Assembly: GCA_964592645.1 (NCBI GenBank)
Contig: CAZQFV010000010.1
Span: 67,074-131,073 of the forward strand
DNA length: 64,000 nt
From: CAZQFV01 sp964592645
GTDB lineage: Bacteria; Chloroflexota; Chloroflexia; DTKN01
Direction: 5' to 3'
A model generated the notes under the pieces. That model had not been told where the DNA came from. It saw only the letters and a program-made list of their open reading frames with translations, and searched no databases. Positions 17,669 to 28,354 of the stretch are shown here, one piece after another. Position 1 is the stretch's first letter. Every line of letters begins with the position of its first letter. The position numbers and the translations under genes are program-made.

Positions 17669-18232
17669 ATGCCGGTACTAGACACGGGGGAACTGCGCAA
17701 GGGGCTGACCATCCTGCTGGATGGGGAGCTGTGCAAGATCGTCGACTATGAACACAACAAGCGCGGGCGCGGGACGGCCAACATCCGCCTTACCGTGCGC
17801 AACCTGCGCACCGGGGCGACGATCGAGCGCACCTTTATGGCCGGGACCAAGTTCGAGCAGGCCTACCTGGACCGCCGCACGGTGCAGTACCTCTACAACG
17901 ACGGTCCGACCTACCACTTTATGGACACCGAAACCTACGAGCAGCCGGCCGTCCCGGCCGATCTCCTGGGCGACACCGTGAACTATTTGCGGGAGAACGA
18001 CTCGGTCGACCTGGTTATGTACCAAGGCGAGATCATCGACATCGAGCTGCCGCCGTCGGTCGTGCTCAAGGTCACCTACACCGAGCCCGGCGTCAAAGGC
18101 GACACCGCCTCCAACGCCACCAAGCCGGCCACCCTGGAGACGGGGCTGACGATCAACGTCCCGCTCTTTATCGAGGAGGGAGACGAGGTCAAGGTGGACA
18201 CCCGCACGGGGCAGTATCTGACGAGGGTGTAG
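17669..18232 (+). CDS. efp: Elongation factor P, with Arg at the modified-residue position
   Basis: A 187-residue EF-P, which binds between the P and E sites and rescues ribosomes stalled at polyproline. All three domains are present, with the C-terminal signature around KVDTRTG. Aligning the domain I loop with E. coli EF-P (KPGKGQA, Lys34) gives KRGRGTA here, so Arg34 replaces the modifiable Lys. The flanking Pro is also Arg. Several secreted proteins in the window are rich in Pro-Pro or Pro-Thr runs, fitting a need for EF-P. No known modification gene is nearby. A GGAGG ribosome site precedes the ATG. Confidence 0.93.
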   Translation: MPVLDTGELRKGLTILLDGELCKIVDYEHNKRGRGTANIRLTVRNLRTGATIERTFMAGTKFEQAYLDRRTVQYLYNDGPTYHFMDTETYEQPAVPADLLGDTVNYLRENDSVDLVMYQGEIIDIELPPSVVLKVTYTEPGVKGDTASNATKPATLETGLTINVPLFIEEGDEVKVDTRTGQYLTRV

Positions 18233-18260
18233 CCGTAAATTTGAACCTCCAATCGCCGCC

Positions 18261-19448
18261 ATGCCCATCATTCTCTCGGTACGCGAACTGGCGACCTACA
18301 TTCACCAGCTTCTCGAGTACGACGAGGTGCTGGCCGACGTGTGGGTGGAGGGGGAGGTCTCCAACCTGTCGCGTTCCGGCGCCGGGCATGTCTATTTCAC
18401 CCTGAAAGAGAGCCAGGCGCAGATCTCCTGCGCCCTGTTCCGCAGCGCCGCGGCGCACCTGGAACGGCTGCCCGGCGAGGGGGAGGCCGTCCTCGTCCAT
18501 GGGCAGGTCTCGTTCTACGAGGCCGGCGGCAAGCTGCAACTGTACGTGGACGATGTCCGGCCCCGCGGCGTGGGGCAACTTTATGCCCGCTTCCTGGAGC
18601 TCAAGGCGCGGCTGGAGGCCGAGGGGCTCTTCGCCGCCGAGCGCAAGCGCCCCCTGCCGGCCTTTCCCCGGCGCATCGGGGTGGTGACCTCGCCCACGGG
18701 CGCGGCCCTGCGCGACATCCTGCACATCCTGGGCCGGCGCTATCCGCTGGTGGAGGTAGTCGTGGCGCCCACCCTGGTGCAGGGCAAAGAGGCGGCCGGC
18801 CAGATCGTCGCCGCCCTCCGCCGGGTGCAGGAGGCGGGGGTCGACCTGATCATCGTCGCCCGCGGCGGCGGCTCGATCGAGGACCTCTGGCCGTTCAACG
18901 AAGAGTCCGTGGCCCGGGCCATCTGCGCCGCAGCGGTGCCCGTGGTCTGCGGCGTGGGGCACGAGACCGATTTCACCATCGCCGACTTTGTCGCCGACGT
19001 GCGCGCCCCGACGCCCTCGGGCGCCGCCGAGATCGTCGTCCCCGACCAGGCCGCGCTGCGGGCCGGGGTCGAGCGGCTGCGCCGTCGGCTGGAGCAACTG
19101 GTCCGGCAGGACCTGGCCGCGCGCCGCAGGGAGCTGGCGGCGCGCCGACGGACGCTGCGGCAGCTTTCGCCGCAGGCCCTGCTGGCCGCGCGGCGGCAGC
19201 GGACCGATGAGTTGGCCGGCCGGGCCGCGCGCAGCCTGCGCCATCGCCTGGCCGTGGCCCGCGAACAGCTCCGCGGCGCCGTCTTGCGCCTGGCGGCCCT
19301 GGACCCGCGCGCCGTCCTGTCCCGCGGCTATGCCATCGTGCGCCGGGCCGGCGGGGAGGTCGTGCTCAGCCCGGGCCAAGTATCGCCGGGAGATCGCGTA
19401 GGTATCCAGGTACGAGACGGAACGTTCGGAGCCGAGGTGCTGGGCTGA
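18261..19448 (+). CDS. xseA: Exodeoxyribonuclease VII large subunit
   Basis: A 395-residue XseA. The N-terminal OB-fold single-strand DNA-binding domain covers about 1-100. The catalytic domain has GVVTSPTGAALRDI, ARGGGSIEDLWPFNEE and GVGHETDFTIADFVADVRAPTPSGAAE motifs. A long arginine- and leucine-rich coiled coil (about 265-350) binds the small subunit. The enzyme degrades single-stranded DNA into oligonucleotides. xseB follows 40 bp downstream. The protein is a little shorter than the E. coli enzyme (456), mainly in the coiled coil. The ribosome site is weak. Confidence 0.93.
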   Translation: MPIILSVRELATYIHQLLEYDEVLADVWVEGEVSNLSRSGAGHVYFTLKESQAQISCALFRSAAAHLERLPGEGEAVLVHGQVSFYEAGGKLQLYVDDVRPRGVGQLYARFLELKARLEAEGLFAAERKRPLPAFPRRIGVVTSPTGAALRDILHILGRRYPLVEVVVAPTLVQGKEAAGQIVAALRRVQEAGVDLIIVARGGGSIEDLWPFNEESVARAICAAAVPVVCGVGHETDFTIADFVADVRAPTPSGAAEIVVPDQAALRAGVERLRRRLEQLVRQDLAARRRELAARRRTLRQLSPQALLAARRQRTDELAGRAARSLRHRLAVAREQLRGAVLRLAALDPRAVLSRGYAIVRRAGGEVVLSPGQVSPGDRVGIQVRDGTFGAEVLG

Positions 19449-19488
19449 AAGACGCAAGCTTGCGGGAGTCAGCCACCGGAGGGAAACG

Positions 19489-19713
19489 ATGACGGCACAT
19501 CAGACCGATCTCTCCTTCGAAGACGCCTTTGCCCAACTGGAGGAGGTGGTCCGGCGCCTGGAGGGGGGCGATCTGCCGTTGCAGGAAGCGCTGGCCCTCT
19601 ACGAGCGCGGCGTGGCCCTGGCCGCCCACTGCCAGGGCCTGCTGGATCGGGCCGAGCTGCGGGTGACGCAGTTGCCGGGAGAGGAAGGGGAGCCCTTTGA
19701 TGAGCAGGAGTAG
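19489..19713 (+). CDS. xseB: Exodeoxyribonuclease VII small subunit
   Basis: A 74-residue XseB. It has the family motif FEDAFAQLEEVVRRLEGGDLPL followed by a second helix with EALALYERGVAL, giving the helical hairpin that wraps on XseA. Length and position directly behind xseA are typical. A GGAGG site precedes the ATG. Confidence 0.92.
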   Translation: MTAHQTDLSFEDAFAQLEEVVRRLEGGDLPLQEALALYERGVALAAHCQGLLDRAELRVTQLPGEEGEPFDEQE

Positions 19714-19875
19714 CGGCGCAGCGCTGCGTCGCGCCGGGGTTACCGATCTATGCATGGATCCCATCGATCTCCGCTCAGGGTAGCATGGCGCGCTCTGTAG
19801 GAATCGGTAAAGGCCGGTGCGCGCGGATCCCGACTGCAAGGCGGTATAGCAAGTTCAGCAGGAGGCGGTAAGCGC

Positions 19876-21504
19876 ATGGAGCTGTTCTCGGCCTGGACCC
19901 CGCGCCGCTTCCGCCGCTATCGCCAGATCAGCCGCACGCTGGTACGCTACGGTTTCGGTTTCCTGCTGCGGCGCGCCCGGGCGCGCCGGACGGCCCCGCC
20001 CCTCCCGCCGCCCGCGCACTACCTGGTGCTGGCCCTGGAGGAGCTCGGCCCGACCTTTGTCAAGCTGGGCCAGGCCCTCAGCACCCGTCCCGACCTGCTG
20101 CCGCCCGACTTTGTGGCCGAACTGGCCCGGCTGCAGGACCGGGTGGCCCCCTTTCCCACCGCGCAGGCCCGCGCGTTGATCGAGAGCGAGCTGGGAGCGC
20201 CGCCGGAGCGGCTCTTTGCCTCCTTCGAGGAGGCGCCGCTGGCCGCCGCCTCGCTGGCCCAGGTGCATGCCGCCACCCTGCCCACGGGAGAGGAGGTCGT
20301 GGTCAAGGTGCAGCGGCCGGGGATCGTCGAGCTCACCGCCACCGACCTGGACATCCTGCGCGACATCGCCCGCCTGGCCGAGGAGCAGCTCCCCGAGTTG
20401 GAGCTGTACGATATCCCCAGCCTGGTGGAGGAGTTTGCCCATACCCTGCAGGGCGAGCTGGACTTTCGTCGCGAGGGCCACAACGCCGATCGCTTCCGCC
20501 GCAACTTTGCCGGCAGCCCCATCCTCTATGTCCCGCGCGTCTACTGGGACCTGACGACCCACCGCGTGCTGACGCTGGAGCGCATCCGCGGGATCAAGAT
20601 CGACGACCTGCAGGCGCTGGAAGCGGCCGGCCTGGACCGCCACCGCCTGGCCCTGCACGCCACCGAGATCGTCATGCAGGAGATCTTTCGCGACGGCTTC
20701 TTTCACGCCGACCCCCATCCCGGCAACCTCTTTGCCATGCCCGGGGAGGTGATCGGCGCCATGGACCTGGGGATGGTCGGGCGGCTCTCGCGGGCGCTGC
20801 GCGCGCAGTTGGTGCCGCTCTTCACGGCCGTCGTCCGCCAGGACACCGAGTTCGTGGTCGAATCGCTGCTGCGGCTGAGCATCATCGGCCGGGAGGTGGA
20901 CCGGGAGGGGCTGCGGCGGGACCTGGAGCGGATGCTGCGCAAATACGCCGGCCGGCCGCTGAAGGAGATCCGCGCCCACGAGGTGCTGGAGGAGGCCATG
21001 CCCATCGCCTTCCGCCGGCGCCTGCGCCTGCCCAACGACCTGTGGCTGCTCAGCCGCATGCTGGGCATGCTGGAGGGGCTGGGCCTGAAGCTGGATCCCG
21101 ATTTCGACCCGTTCGCCATCGCCCGCCCCTATGCCCAGGCGTTCCTCCAGGAGCAACTCTCGCCGGCCGCGCTGGCCGAGCAAGCCGCCGCCGCCGTCGG
21201 CGACTGGGCCAACCTGCTGCTGGACCTGCCCTCCACCGTGCCGGACGTGGTCGGCCAACTGCAGGGAGGAGACCTGTCCGTCGGCATCGAGCTGCGCCGG
21301 GCCGATGAGCTGCTCGCCGCGGTGGACATCCTGACCATCCGCCTGGCCCTGGGGTTGATCCTGGCGGTGCTGATCGTCGTCGCCGCCCTCTTCCTGCAGC
21401 CGCTGCTCACCGCAGGGGCCTGGTGGGGCTGGGCACTGGTGGGCAGCGGCGCGATTGCCCTGGTCGGGGTGGGAGCGGCCTTCCTCTGGACGCTGCGCCG
21501 CTAG
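19876..21504 (+). CDS. ABC1/UbiB-family atypical kinase-like protein
   Basis: A 542-residue membrane-associated protein of the ABC1/ADCK/UbiB family. The KxGQ motif appears in FVKLGQALSTRPDLLP and the alanine-rich loop in AAASLAQVHAA. The kinase lysine is in VVVKVQRPG, the catalytic loop in HADPHPGN, and the metal-binding DLG in AMDLGMVG. Two hydrophobic segments end the protein (about 490-540), as in the family. UbiB proteins support quinone or isoprenoid-lipid metabolism. No ubiquinone genes are nearby, so a menaquinone or other prenyl-lipid role is inferred. It lies 162 bp after xseB, and that gap holds no recognised element. An AGGAGG-like site precedes the ATG. Confidence 0.88.
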   Translation: MELFSAWTPRRFRRYRQISRTLVRYGFGFLLRRARARRTAPPLPPPAHYLVLALEELGPTFVKLGQALSTRPDLLPPDFVAELARLQDRVAPFPTAQARALIESELGAPPERLFASFEEAPLAAASLAQVHAATLPTGEEVVVKVQRPGIVELTATDLDILRDIARLAEEQLPELELYDIPSLVEEFAHTLQGELDFRREGHNADRFRRNFAGSPILYVPRVYWDLTTHRVLTLERIRGIKIDDLQALEAAGLDRHRLALHATEIVMQEIFRDGFFHADPHPGNLFAMPGEVIGAMDLGMVGRLSRALRAQLVPLFTAVVRQDTEFVVESLLRLSIIGREVDREGLRRDLERMLRKYAGRPLKEIRAHEVLEEAMPIAFRRRLRLPNDLWLLSRMLGMLEGLGLKLDPDFDPFAIARPYAQAFLQEQLSPAALAEQAAAAVGDWANLLLDLPSTVPDVVGQLQGGDLSVGIELRRADELLAAVDILTIRLALGLILAVLIVVAALFLQPLLTAGAWWGWALVGSGAIALVGVGAAFLWTLRR

Positions 21505-21574
21505 CAATACGGATTCCGGCCGTGGATACCCGGAACGGGAAGCAAGGACACCTACTTGCCGTCACTTGCTCCGC

Positions 21575-21603
21575 TTGACACCTATCCTTCTCCATGGTAG
21601 ATT
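21575..21603 (+). promoter_or_regulatory. Promoter of the CapA-like lipoprotein gene
   Basis: TTGACA (21575-21580), a 17 bp spacer, then TAGATT (21598-21603). It lies inside the upstream end of the open frame, which rules out an ATG at 21594 as the start and supports the GTG at 21771. Confidence 0.6.
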
Positions 21604-21770
21604 GCCCGGAGAAGACGACTCCAGGAGCAGACATGGTCAACTCCAATGCCAGGATGGCGGCAGAGAGACTCGACCGCGGAGGACGCCAAGAGCCCCCTTC
21701 TGCCCGGACGTCCGGACCGCCCGATGGCCGGCCCTCGCCCCGCGGCCTCGGCGTGACCGGAGGGAAAAAA

Positions 21771-24008
21771 GTGTCCATAGCCGCAAAAAGACGGGCTTCC
21801 GGGGGCCGGGCCGCAATAGCCTTGTCCCTCCTGCTGACCCTGGCCGCCTGCACGCTGCCCACCCTCCCGCCGACTGCCGGACCACTGCTGCCGACCGCGC
21901 CTCTGCCGCCCGCCCCTACGGCCACCGCCGCGCCCACGCCCACGGCCACGGCCACGCCCCGGCCCACGGCCACGCCGGAGCCGCCGGCCCCCCTGGGCCT
22001 GGAGCCGCGCTGGGCCTGGACGGCCATGGACATCCTCTGCGCCCTGGCCGGCGGCGATTTCGACGGCGACGGCCGGCCCGAGATCGCCGTCGGCTCCTAC
22101 GACCGCCGGCTCTACCTGGTGGACGCCGCCGGCGCCGAGCGCTGGGCCTACGACACCGGCGGCTCGGTCTTTGCCCTGGACGCCGCCGACCTGGACGGCG
22201 ACGGCCAATCGGAGATCCTGGCCGGGTCCGAGGACGGCACGCTGCGCCTCTTCTCCCTCGCCGGCCGGCTGCGCTGGGAAGTGCCGCTGGGCGGGCGGGT
22301 CACCGCCGTGGCCGCGCTGGACATCGACGGCGACGGCCGGCCCGAGATCGTCGCCGGCTCGCGCCCGCCGGCCTGGACCGCCGCCCAAGGGCGGGGCACG
22401 GTCTGGGCCCTGCGCCCCGACGGCGCGCTGCGCTGGCAGCACCCGGTCCCCGGCGCGCCGACCGCCCTGGCCCTCGTCGGCGCGTTGATGAACCGCGGCG
22501 TGGCCCTGGGCACGGAAGACGGCGCCGTCGTCGCCCTGGATCCGCAGGGCGTGCCGCTCTGGGAGCAGCCCGCGTCCGGCTACATCCGCGGCCTGGTCCC
22601 CCTGCACAGCGGCGTCGCCGCCGGGGACCGCGCCGGCACACTGCACGTCCTGACCGTAGACGGCAGGCCGACCCTCGCCGCCGAGCTCGGCGGCCCCATA
22701 CCCGTCGTGGCCACCGCCGACCTCGGCGGCGACGGCACCTTCGAGGTGCTGGCCGGCGCCGGGGGCGAGGCCCCGGCCCTGGTGGCGCTCGACCAGGCCG
22801 GCGCGGCGCTCTGGCGACGGCCCCTGGAGCGCGCCCCCTGGGCCCTGGCCTTCCCCGACCTGGAGGGCGACGGCGTCCCCGAGGTGGTCGCCGGGACCGA
22901 CGGCGGCGAGATCGTGGTGCTCGACCGCTGGGGGCAGGTCCGCGGGCGCACGATGGTGCCGTTCCGCGTCCACGGGCTGCTGGCCCTGGACCTGGACGGC
23001 GACGGCCGCGACGAAGTGCTGGCCCGGGCCAGCAACCACCTGTACGCCTTTGCCGGCAGCCCCACGGGCGACGTGGGCCAGGGGCAGCCGTATGTGGAAA
23101 CACTCCCACGGTGGCCGGATGGCCTGGTGCCCCTGGCGGCCGGCGAGGGCGAGGTGACGTTGGCCGCGGTGGGCGACGTGATGCTGGGGCGGGCGGTGGA
23201 GCCGCGGGCCCTGGTCTACGGCCCGACCTACCCCTTTGCGGCGCTGATCCCGCTCCTCTCCCAGGCCGACATCGTCACCGGCAACATGGAGGGCACGCTG
23301 GCCTTTGCCGGGTCGCCCCTGATCAAGAGCTTTACCTTCCGCGCCCATCCCGAGGTCGCGCTCGGGCTGCGGGCCGCCGGGTTCAACCTGCTGGCGCTGG
23401 CCAACAACCACGCCGCCGACTTTGGACCCCCCGGCCTATCCGAGACGATCGCCGTGCTGGGGGCGGCCGGCATCGCCACGGTGGGGGCCGGCCCGGCGGC
23501 CTACGAGCCGGCCTTTATCGAAGCGCAGGGGCTGCGGATCGCCTTCCTGGCCCGCACCTACGCCATCGGGCCGCAGAGCCAGGTCGCCTGGGCCGAGGAA
23601 GGAGAGATCCGCGCGGCGGTGGCCGCGGCGCACGCCCGGGCCGACCTGGTGGTGCTGCACCTGCACGCCGGCGTGGAGTACAGCCTCCAGGCCGATGCCG
23701 AGCAACGCCGGCTGGCGCGGGCCGCGGCCGAGTCCGGGGCCGCGCTGGTCATCGGCCATCACTCCCACTCCCGGCAGGAGGTGGAGTGGATCGGCGAGAC
23801 GCTGGTGGCCTACAGCCTGGGCGACTTTATATTCGACATCGACGACCACGACGTGGCCCGCGACGGGGCCGTGCTGTGGGTCGTGTTGAACAAGGAAGGA
23901 GTCAGGGCGGCGGCCTGGATCCCGACGCGCATCGTCGACGATGTTCAGCCGCGGGCCCTGCCGGGCGCGGACGGGCAGCCGCTGATAGAGGCGATTGCCC
24001 GTCCATGA
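21771..24008 (+). CDS. Lipoprotein with VCBS/FG-GAP-type repeats fused to a CapA-like phosphoesterase
   Basis: About 745 residues from a GTG start with GGAGGG 6 bases upstream. A lipobox LAAC (Cys27) ends the signal sequence, so the mature protein should be lipid-anchored outside the cell. A Thr/Pro/Ala-rich linker follows. A propeller-like region (about 80-440) is built of units with DGDGRPE or DGDG(Q/R)xE calcium-binding loops. The C-terminal domain (about 465-725) is of the CapA/PgsA type: GDVMLGR, GNMEGTL, ANNHAAD, LHxH-like HLHAGVEY and GHHSH motifs, matching the metallophosphoesterase-like fold named for poly-gamma-glutamate synthesis. The fusion order is unusual to me. Substrate unknown. 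Confidence 0.8.
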   Translation: MSIAAKRRASGGRAAIALSLLLTLAACTLPTLPPTAGPLLPTAPLPPAPTATAAPTPTATATPRPTATPEPPAPLGLEPRWAWTAMDILCALAGGDFDGDGRPEIAVGSYDRRLYLVDAAGAERWAYDTGGSVFALDAADLDGDGQSEILAGSEDGTLRLFSLAGRLRWEVPLGGRVTAVAALDIDGDGRPEIVAGSRPPAWTAAQGRGTVWALRPDGALRWQHPVPGAPTALALVGALMNRGVALGTEDGAVVALDPQGVPLWEQPASGYIRGLVPLHSGVAAGDRAGTLHVLTVDGRPTLAAELGGPIPVVATADLGGDGTFEVLAGAGGEAPALVALDQAGAALWRRPLERAPWALAFPDLEGDGVPEVVAGTDGGEIVVLDRWGQVRGRTMVPFRVHGLLALDLDGDGRDEVLARASNHLYAFAGSPTGDVGQGQPYVETLPRWPDGLVPLAAGEGEVTLAAVGDVMLGRAVEPRALVYGPTYPFAALIPLLSQADIVTGNMEGTLAFAGSPLIKSFTFRAHPEVALGLRAAGFNLLALANNHAADFGPPGLSETIAVLGAAGIATVGAGPAAYEPAFIEAQGLRIAFLARTYAIGPQSQVAWAEEGEIRAAVAAAHARADLVVLHLHAGVEYSLQADAEQRRLARAAAESGAALVIGHHSHSRQEVEWIGETLVAYSLGDFIFDIDDHDVARDGAVLWVVLNKEGVRAAAWIPTRIVDDVQPRALPGADGQPLIEAIARP

Positions 24009-24102
24009 GTTGGGCCCCACCCCAAAGGGCACCTAGAGCTGCCGATTGGCTACGGCGAAGATACGAAGGCATCCCGAATGCCACCGCTGTCGGAGTGGGC
24101 CC

Positions 24103-25578
24103 ATGTTGAATCGTTATGTCCCCAAGCGCCTGGTGCTGATCGACATCGACGGCCTGCGGGACGATGTCTTCCGTCGGGCGCTGGCCGGCGGGCAGATCCC
24201 GCGCCTGGCGCGGCTGCTCGGCGGGCGGCAGGCGAGAAAGGGGCTGCTCTACAGCGCCGTCTCCACCGCGCCGTCGATGACCTACTGCTGCCAGGCCTCC
24301 TCCTTCACCGGCGCCCACCCCGGCGACCACTGGATCGCCGGCAACCACTTCTTCGACCGCTTCGGGCGGCTGACGGGGGGAGCGCCGCGCAAGTACGAGT
24401 TCGACTTTGTCGACGCGCCGGCCGTCTTCCTGAAGGGGCTGGCCGGCGCGGTCCTCAATCCCGAGGTGCCCACCCTCTACGAGACGGCGGCGGCGCACGG
24501 CCTGACCTCCACCGTGGCCTATAACATGTACGCCCGCGGCGCGCAGCACTGGCTCAAGCCCGGGCCGGAAGACTGGCGCGCCTTTGTCCAGGGCGGCGCG
24601 ATCAGGATGGGGCAGCGCTACGACAACGCCATGGTCGCGGATGTCTGCCGGCACCTGCGGGAGGGCCGGCCGCCCGATATCCTCACGCTCTACTTCTTCG
24701 GGCTGGACCACGAGTCGCACACCGCGGGGCCGGCCGTCCAGGGCGACTACCTAGCCCGGGTGATCGACCCCCAGGTCGGCAAGATCGTGGACGAATGGGC
24801 CGCCCAGGGACTATTGCCGGACACCCTCTTTGCCATCTTCTCCGACCACGGGCAGAAGGCGGTCATCCACGACGACGCCCACGTGCTAAAGGTGGGGTTC
24901 ATCTTCGACCGCGAGCTGGGCTATGTCTTCGAGGCGCTGGGCCGGGACGTGTACGACCACCACTGGGAAGAGGCCCACTGCGACGCCCTCGTGAGCCCCT
25001 GCGGGGGGCTGGCGCACATCTATGTGCGGCGCAGGGGCGGAGCCTGGCCGGAGCCGCCCGACATAGGGCGGGACGTGTTGCCGCTGGCGCAGGCCCTGTG
25101 GGAGGCCAACGCCACGGGCCGGTACTGCGCAGAGCTGCGCGGGTCGCTGAGCGCGGTGCTGCTGCGCGATGTGCAGCACGCCGGCCGGTACGCCGACTAC
25201 TGGGCCTATACCCCCGGCGGATTGCTGCCCGTGGAAGAGTACCTGGCGGCGCACCCGGAGATCGAAACGGTGGACGCGGCCAACCGGCTGCACTACATGA
25301 GCGGCCCCATGGCCGGAGACCTGCTGATCCTGACCAACTACGAGGAAGGGTACAACTTTTCCATCTTGAACTACCGCGGCATGCATGGCGGGCTGCACCC
25401 GGAGGACTCGCTGGCGGTGCTGGCCTTCGGGCTGCCGAGTGGCACGCCGGAGCAGGTGCAGGCGGTGCGCGGCACGCTACAGGAGGCGCTGGCCGGCCGC
25501 TGCCGGGCCGAGCGCGGCCGGCGGGTGGGCAACGTCGATCTGTGTTACGGGCTGCGGGCGCTCATGGGGTGGGCATGA
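24103..25578 (+). CDS. Alkaline phosphatase superfamily (nucleotide pyrophosphatase-type) enzyme
   Basis: About 491 residues from the ATG at 24103, with GGAG about 8 bases upstream. The N-terminal metal motif is LIDIDGLRDD. A nucleophile region, STAPSMTYCCQASSFTG, aligns with the PS-x-T-F-P-N segment of NPP-type phosphodiesterases. FGLDHESHTAGP and FSDHG carry the remaining metal-site Asp and His residues. The likely reaction is hydrolysis of phosphate mono- or diesters, with substrate unknown. No signal peptide is seen, so it appears cytoplasmic, although many relatives are exported. It lies 94 bp behind the CapA-like gene, so they may be co-transcribed. Confidence 0.8.
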   Translation: MLNRYVPKRLVLIDIDGLRDDVFRRALAGGQIPRLARLLGGRQARKGLLYSAVSTAPSMTYCCQASSFTGAHPGDHWIAGNHFFDRFGRLTGGAPRKYEFDFVDAPAVFLKGLAGAVLNPEVPTLYETAAAHGLTSTVAYNMYARGAQHWLKPGPEDWRAFVQGGAIRMGQRYDNAMVADVCRHLREGRPPDILTLYFFGLDHESHTAGPAVQGDYLARVIDPQVGKIVDEWAAQGLLPDTLFAIFSDHGQKAVIHDDAHVLKVGFIFDRELGYVFEALGRDVYDHHWEEAHCDALVSPCGGLAHIYVRRRGGAWPEPPDIGRDVLPLAQALWEANATGRYCAELRGSLSAVLLRDVQHAGRYADYWAYTPGGLLPVEEYLAAHPEIETVDAANRLHYMSGPMAGDLLILTNYEEGYNFSILNYRGMHGGLHPEDSLAVLAFGLPSGTPEQVQAVRGTLQEALAGRCRAERGRRVGNVDLCYGLRALMGWA

Positions 25579-25596
25579 GCGTATGAGTGGCGGCTC

Positions 25597-25625
25597 TTGC
25601 CCTGCGGCACCGATCGTGCTACAAT
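25597..25625 (+). promoter_or_regulatory. Promoter of the decayed gene pair
   Basis: TTGCCC (25597-25602), a 17 bp spacer, then TACAAT (25620-25625), with a start codon at 25653. Confidence 0.5.
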
Positions 25626-25652
25626 GGTCCCGGCGGTGCATGGAGCATCCAG

Positions 25653-26085
25653 ATGAGCGAATCATCCTTCCTGGAGGCATTGTCCAAGGTTGGACGCCCG
25701 ACGCCCGCGCAGGTGTCGATATGGCGGACCATGACACCTGCCCGTCGGCTGGAACTTGCTTTTCAGGCCTACCAGTTTGCCCTGGACATCGTGCGCCTGA
25801 CAGAGCGGCAGCGTCACCCGGAGCTGACCCCGGAGGAATTCGCCTGGCAAATAGCCCGCCGCATGCAGGCAGACCCCCGCCTGGGAAGAGGACCTTCTCG
25901 TGGCCAAACTGATTGCCAATCGGGAATCGGGGTCCGAAAAGCATCTGCGGGATGCCCAGGGCGTTCTGCTGATGCAGCAAGAGACCCTGGACCTGGAAGA
26001 AGTCGGACGACGGGCACGGGGTGGCAAAGCGGAGGAAAGCTGGGAACTGCTGCTGCAGGCGCTCCGCCCGGGAACGGAGCCCTGA
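25653..26085 (+). pseudogene. Remnant of a small-protein plus nucleotidyltransferase-like gene pair, joined by a deletion or frameshift
   Basis: From the ATG at 25653 the first 78 or so residues form a plausible small protein with the pattern MTPARRLELAFQ...RQRHPELTPEEF. This resembles the small partners found beside nucleotidyltransferase-like genes in Chloroflexota and cyanobacteria. After about 25885 that frame turns into low-quality sequence up to a stop at 26111. In the +1 frame, from 25885 to the stop at 26085, sensible protein resumes (EEDLLVAKLIANRE...LRDAQGVLLMQQETLDLEEV). This resembles the C-terminal end of MNT/AbiEii-like nucleotidyltransferases. The simplest reading is that the start of the second gene was deleted. 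A single frameshift in one gene is the alternative. Confidence 0.55.
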
Positions 26086-26100
26086 CCGGTGCACCTCTAC

Positions 26101-26129
26101 TTGCGCCCTGATACTACTTCGTGTACAAT
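26101..26129 (+). promoter_or_regulatory. Promoter of the methylmalonyl-CoA mutase gene
   Basis: TTGCGC (26101-26106), a 17 bp spacer, then TACAAT (26124-26129). A GGAGG site and the ATG at 26165 follow. Confidence 0.6.
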
Positions 26130-26164
26130 CTGCCCTGGCGACTCGTGTTACCCGGAGGAACCCG

Positions 26165-27844
<1,680 letters not shown>

Positions 27845-27851
27845 GGCGACC

Positions 27852-28187
27852 ATGATCTTCAAGGACATCACCCTGCGCTGTTCCGACTGCGGCCGCGAGT
27901 TCGTCTTCACCGCCGGCGAGCAGATGTTCTACGCCGACAAGGGGCTGCTGAACGAGCCCCGGCGCTGCCCGGAATGCCGCACCCGTCGGCGCCAGGAGCG
28001 CGAGCAGGGCGTCGAGTACCCGATCATCTGCGCCAGTTGCGGCAAGGAGACCACCGTCTCCTTCGTCCCCAGCGAGGACCGTCCGGTCTACTGCGAGGAG
28101 TGTTTCCGCAAGCTGCGCACGCGGGGAGAGCTGGACGACCGGGCCAACCCGTACCCGGAGCCACAGCGAAACAAGGGCCGGCCGTAG
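27852..28187 (+). CDS. CxxC-x17-CxxC zinc-ribbon protein
   Basis: A 111-residue protein with two zinc-ribbon units. The first is CSDCGREF...CPEC (about residues 10-42). The second, CASC...CEEC, has exactly 17 residues between the Cys pairs, matching the CxxC-x17-CxxC family. Both probably bind Zn. The C-terminus is charged and disordered. It starts 7 bp after the mutase gene and is likely co-transcribed with it. The function is unknown; related proteins are small nucleic-acid- or RNA-polymerase-associated candidates. Confidence 0.8.
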   Translation: MIFKDITLRCSDCGREFVFTAGEQMFYADKGLLNEPRRCPECRTRRRQEREQGVEYPIICASCGKETTVSFVPSEDRPVYCEECFRKLRTRGELDDRANPYPEPQRNKGRP

Positions 28188-28354
28188 GGACAACCTTGGC
28201 GGTCGCCCCCGCCGGAGGGGCAAGCCCCGCCCCTACAAAGCACCCCCATTTCCACGGTGTACCGATGCCGGTTTGTAGGTGTCCTGCAGGCCTGCGCCTT
28301 CCCCGACGCCTCTTTGCGGTTTCGATAGTTTCGTATCTGCTTCCTGCCCGCCGC
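28188..28354. other. Convergent gap with GC-rich repeat
   Basis: This stretch holds a GC-rich palindromic block (GGGGCAAGCCCC and neighbouring CCGCCCCTAC, about 28215-28237), of the type seen as dispersed intergenic repeats, and no recognised gene. It separates the zinc-ribbon gene from the convergent glycosyltransferase gene and may act as a bidirectional terminator. Confidence 0.35.

Noticed and set aside
19714..19875. Possible cyclic-di-GMP riboswitch because of a CCGGGGTTACCGAT stretch
   Set aside because: Only the 3' motif resembles the class; the required 5' AAACC and ACGCAAAGCC elements are missing.
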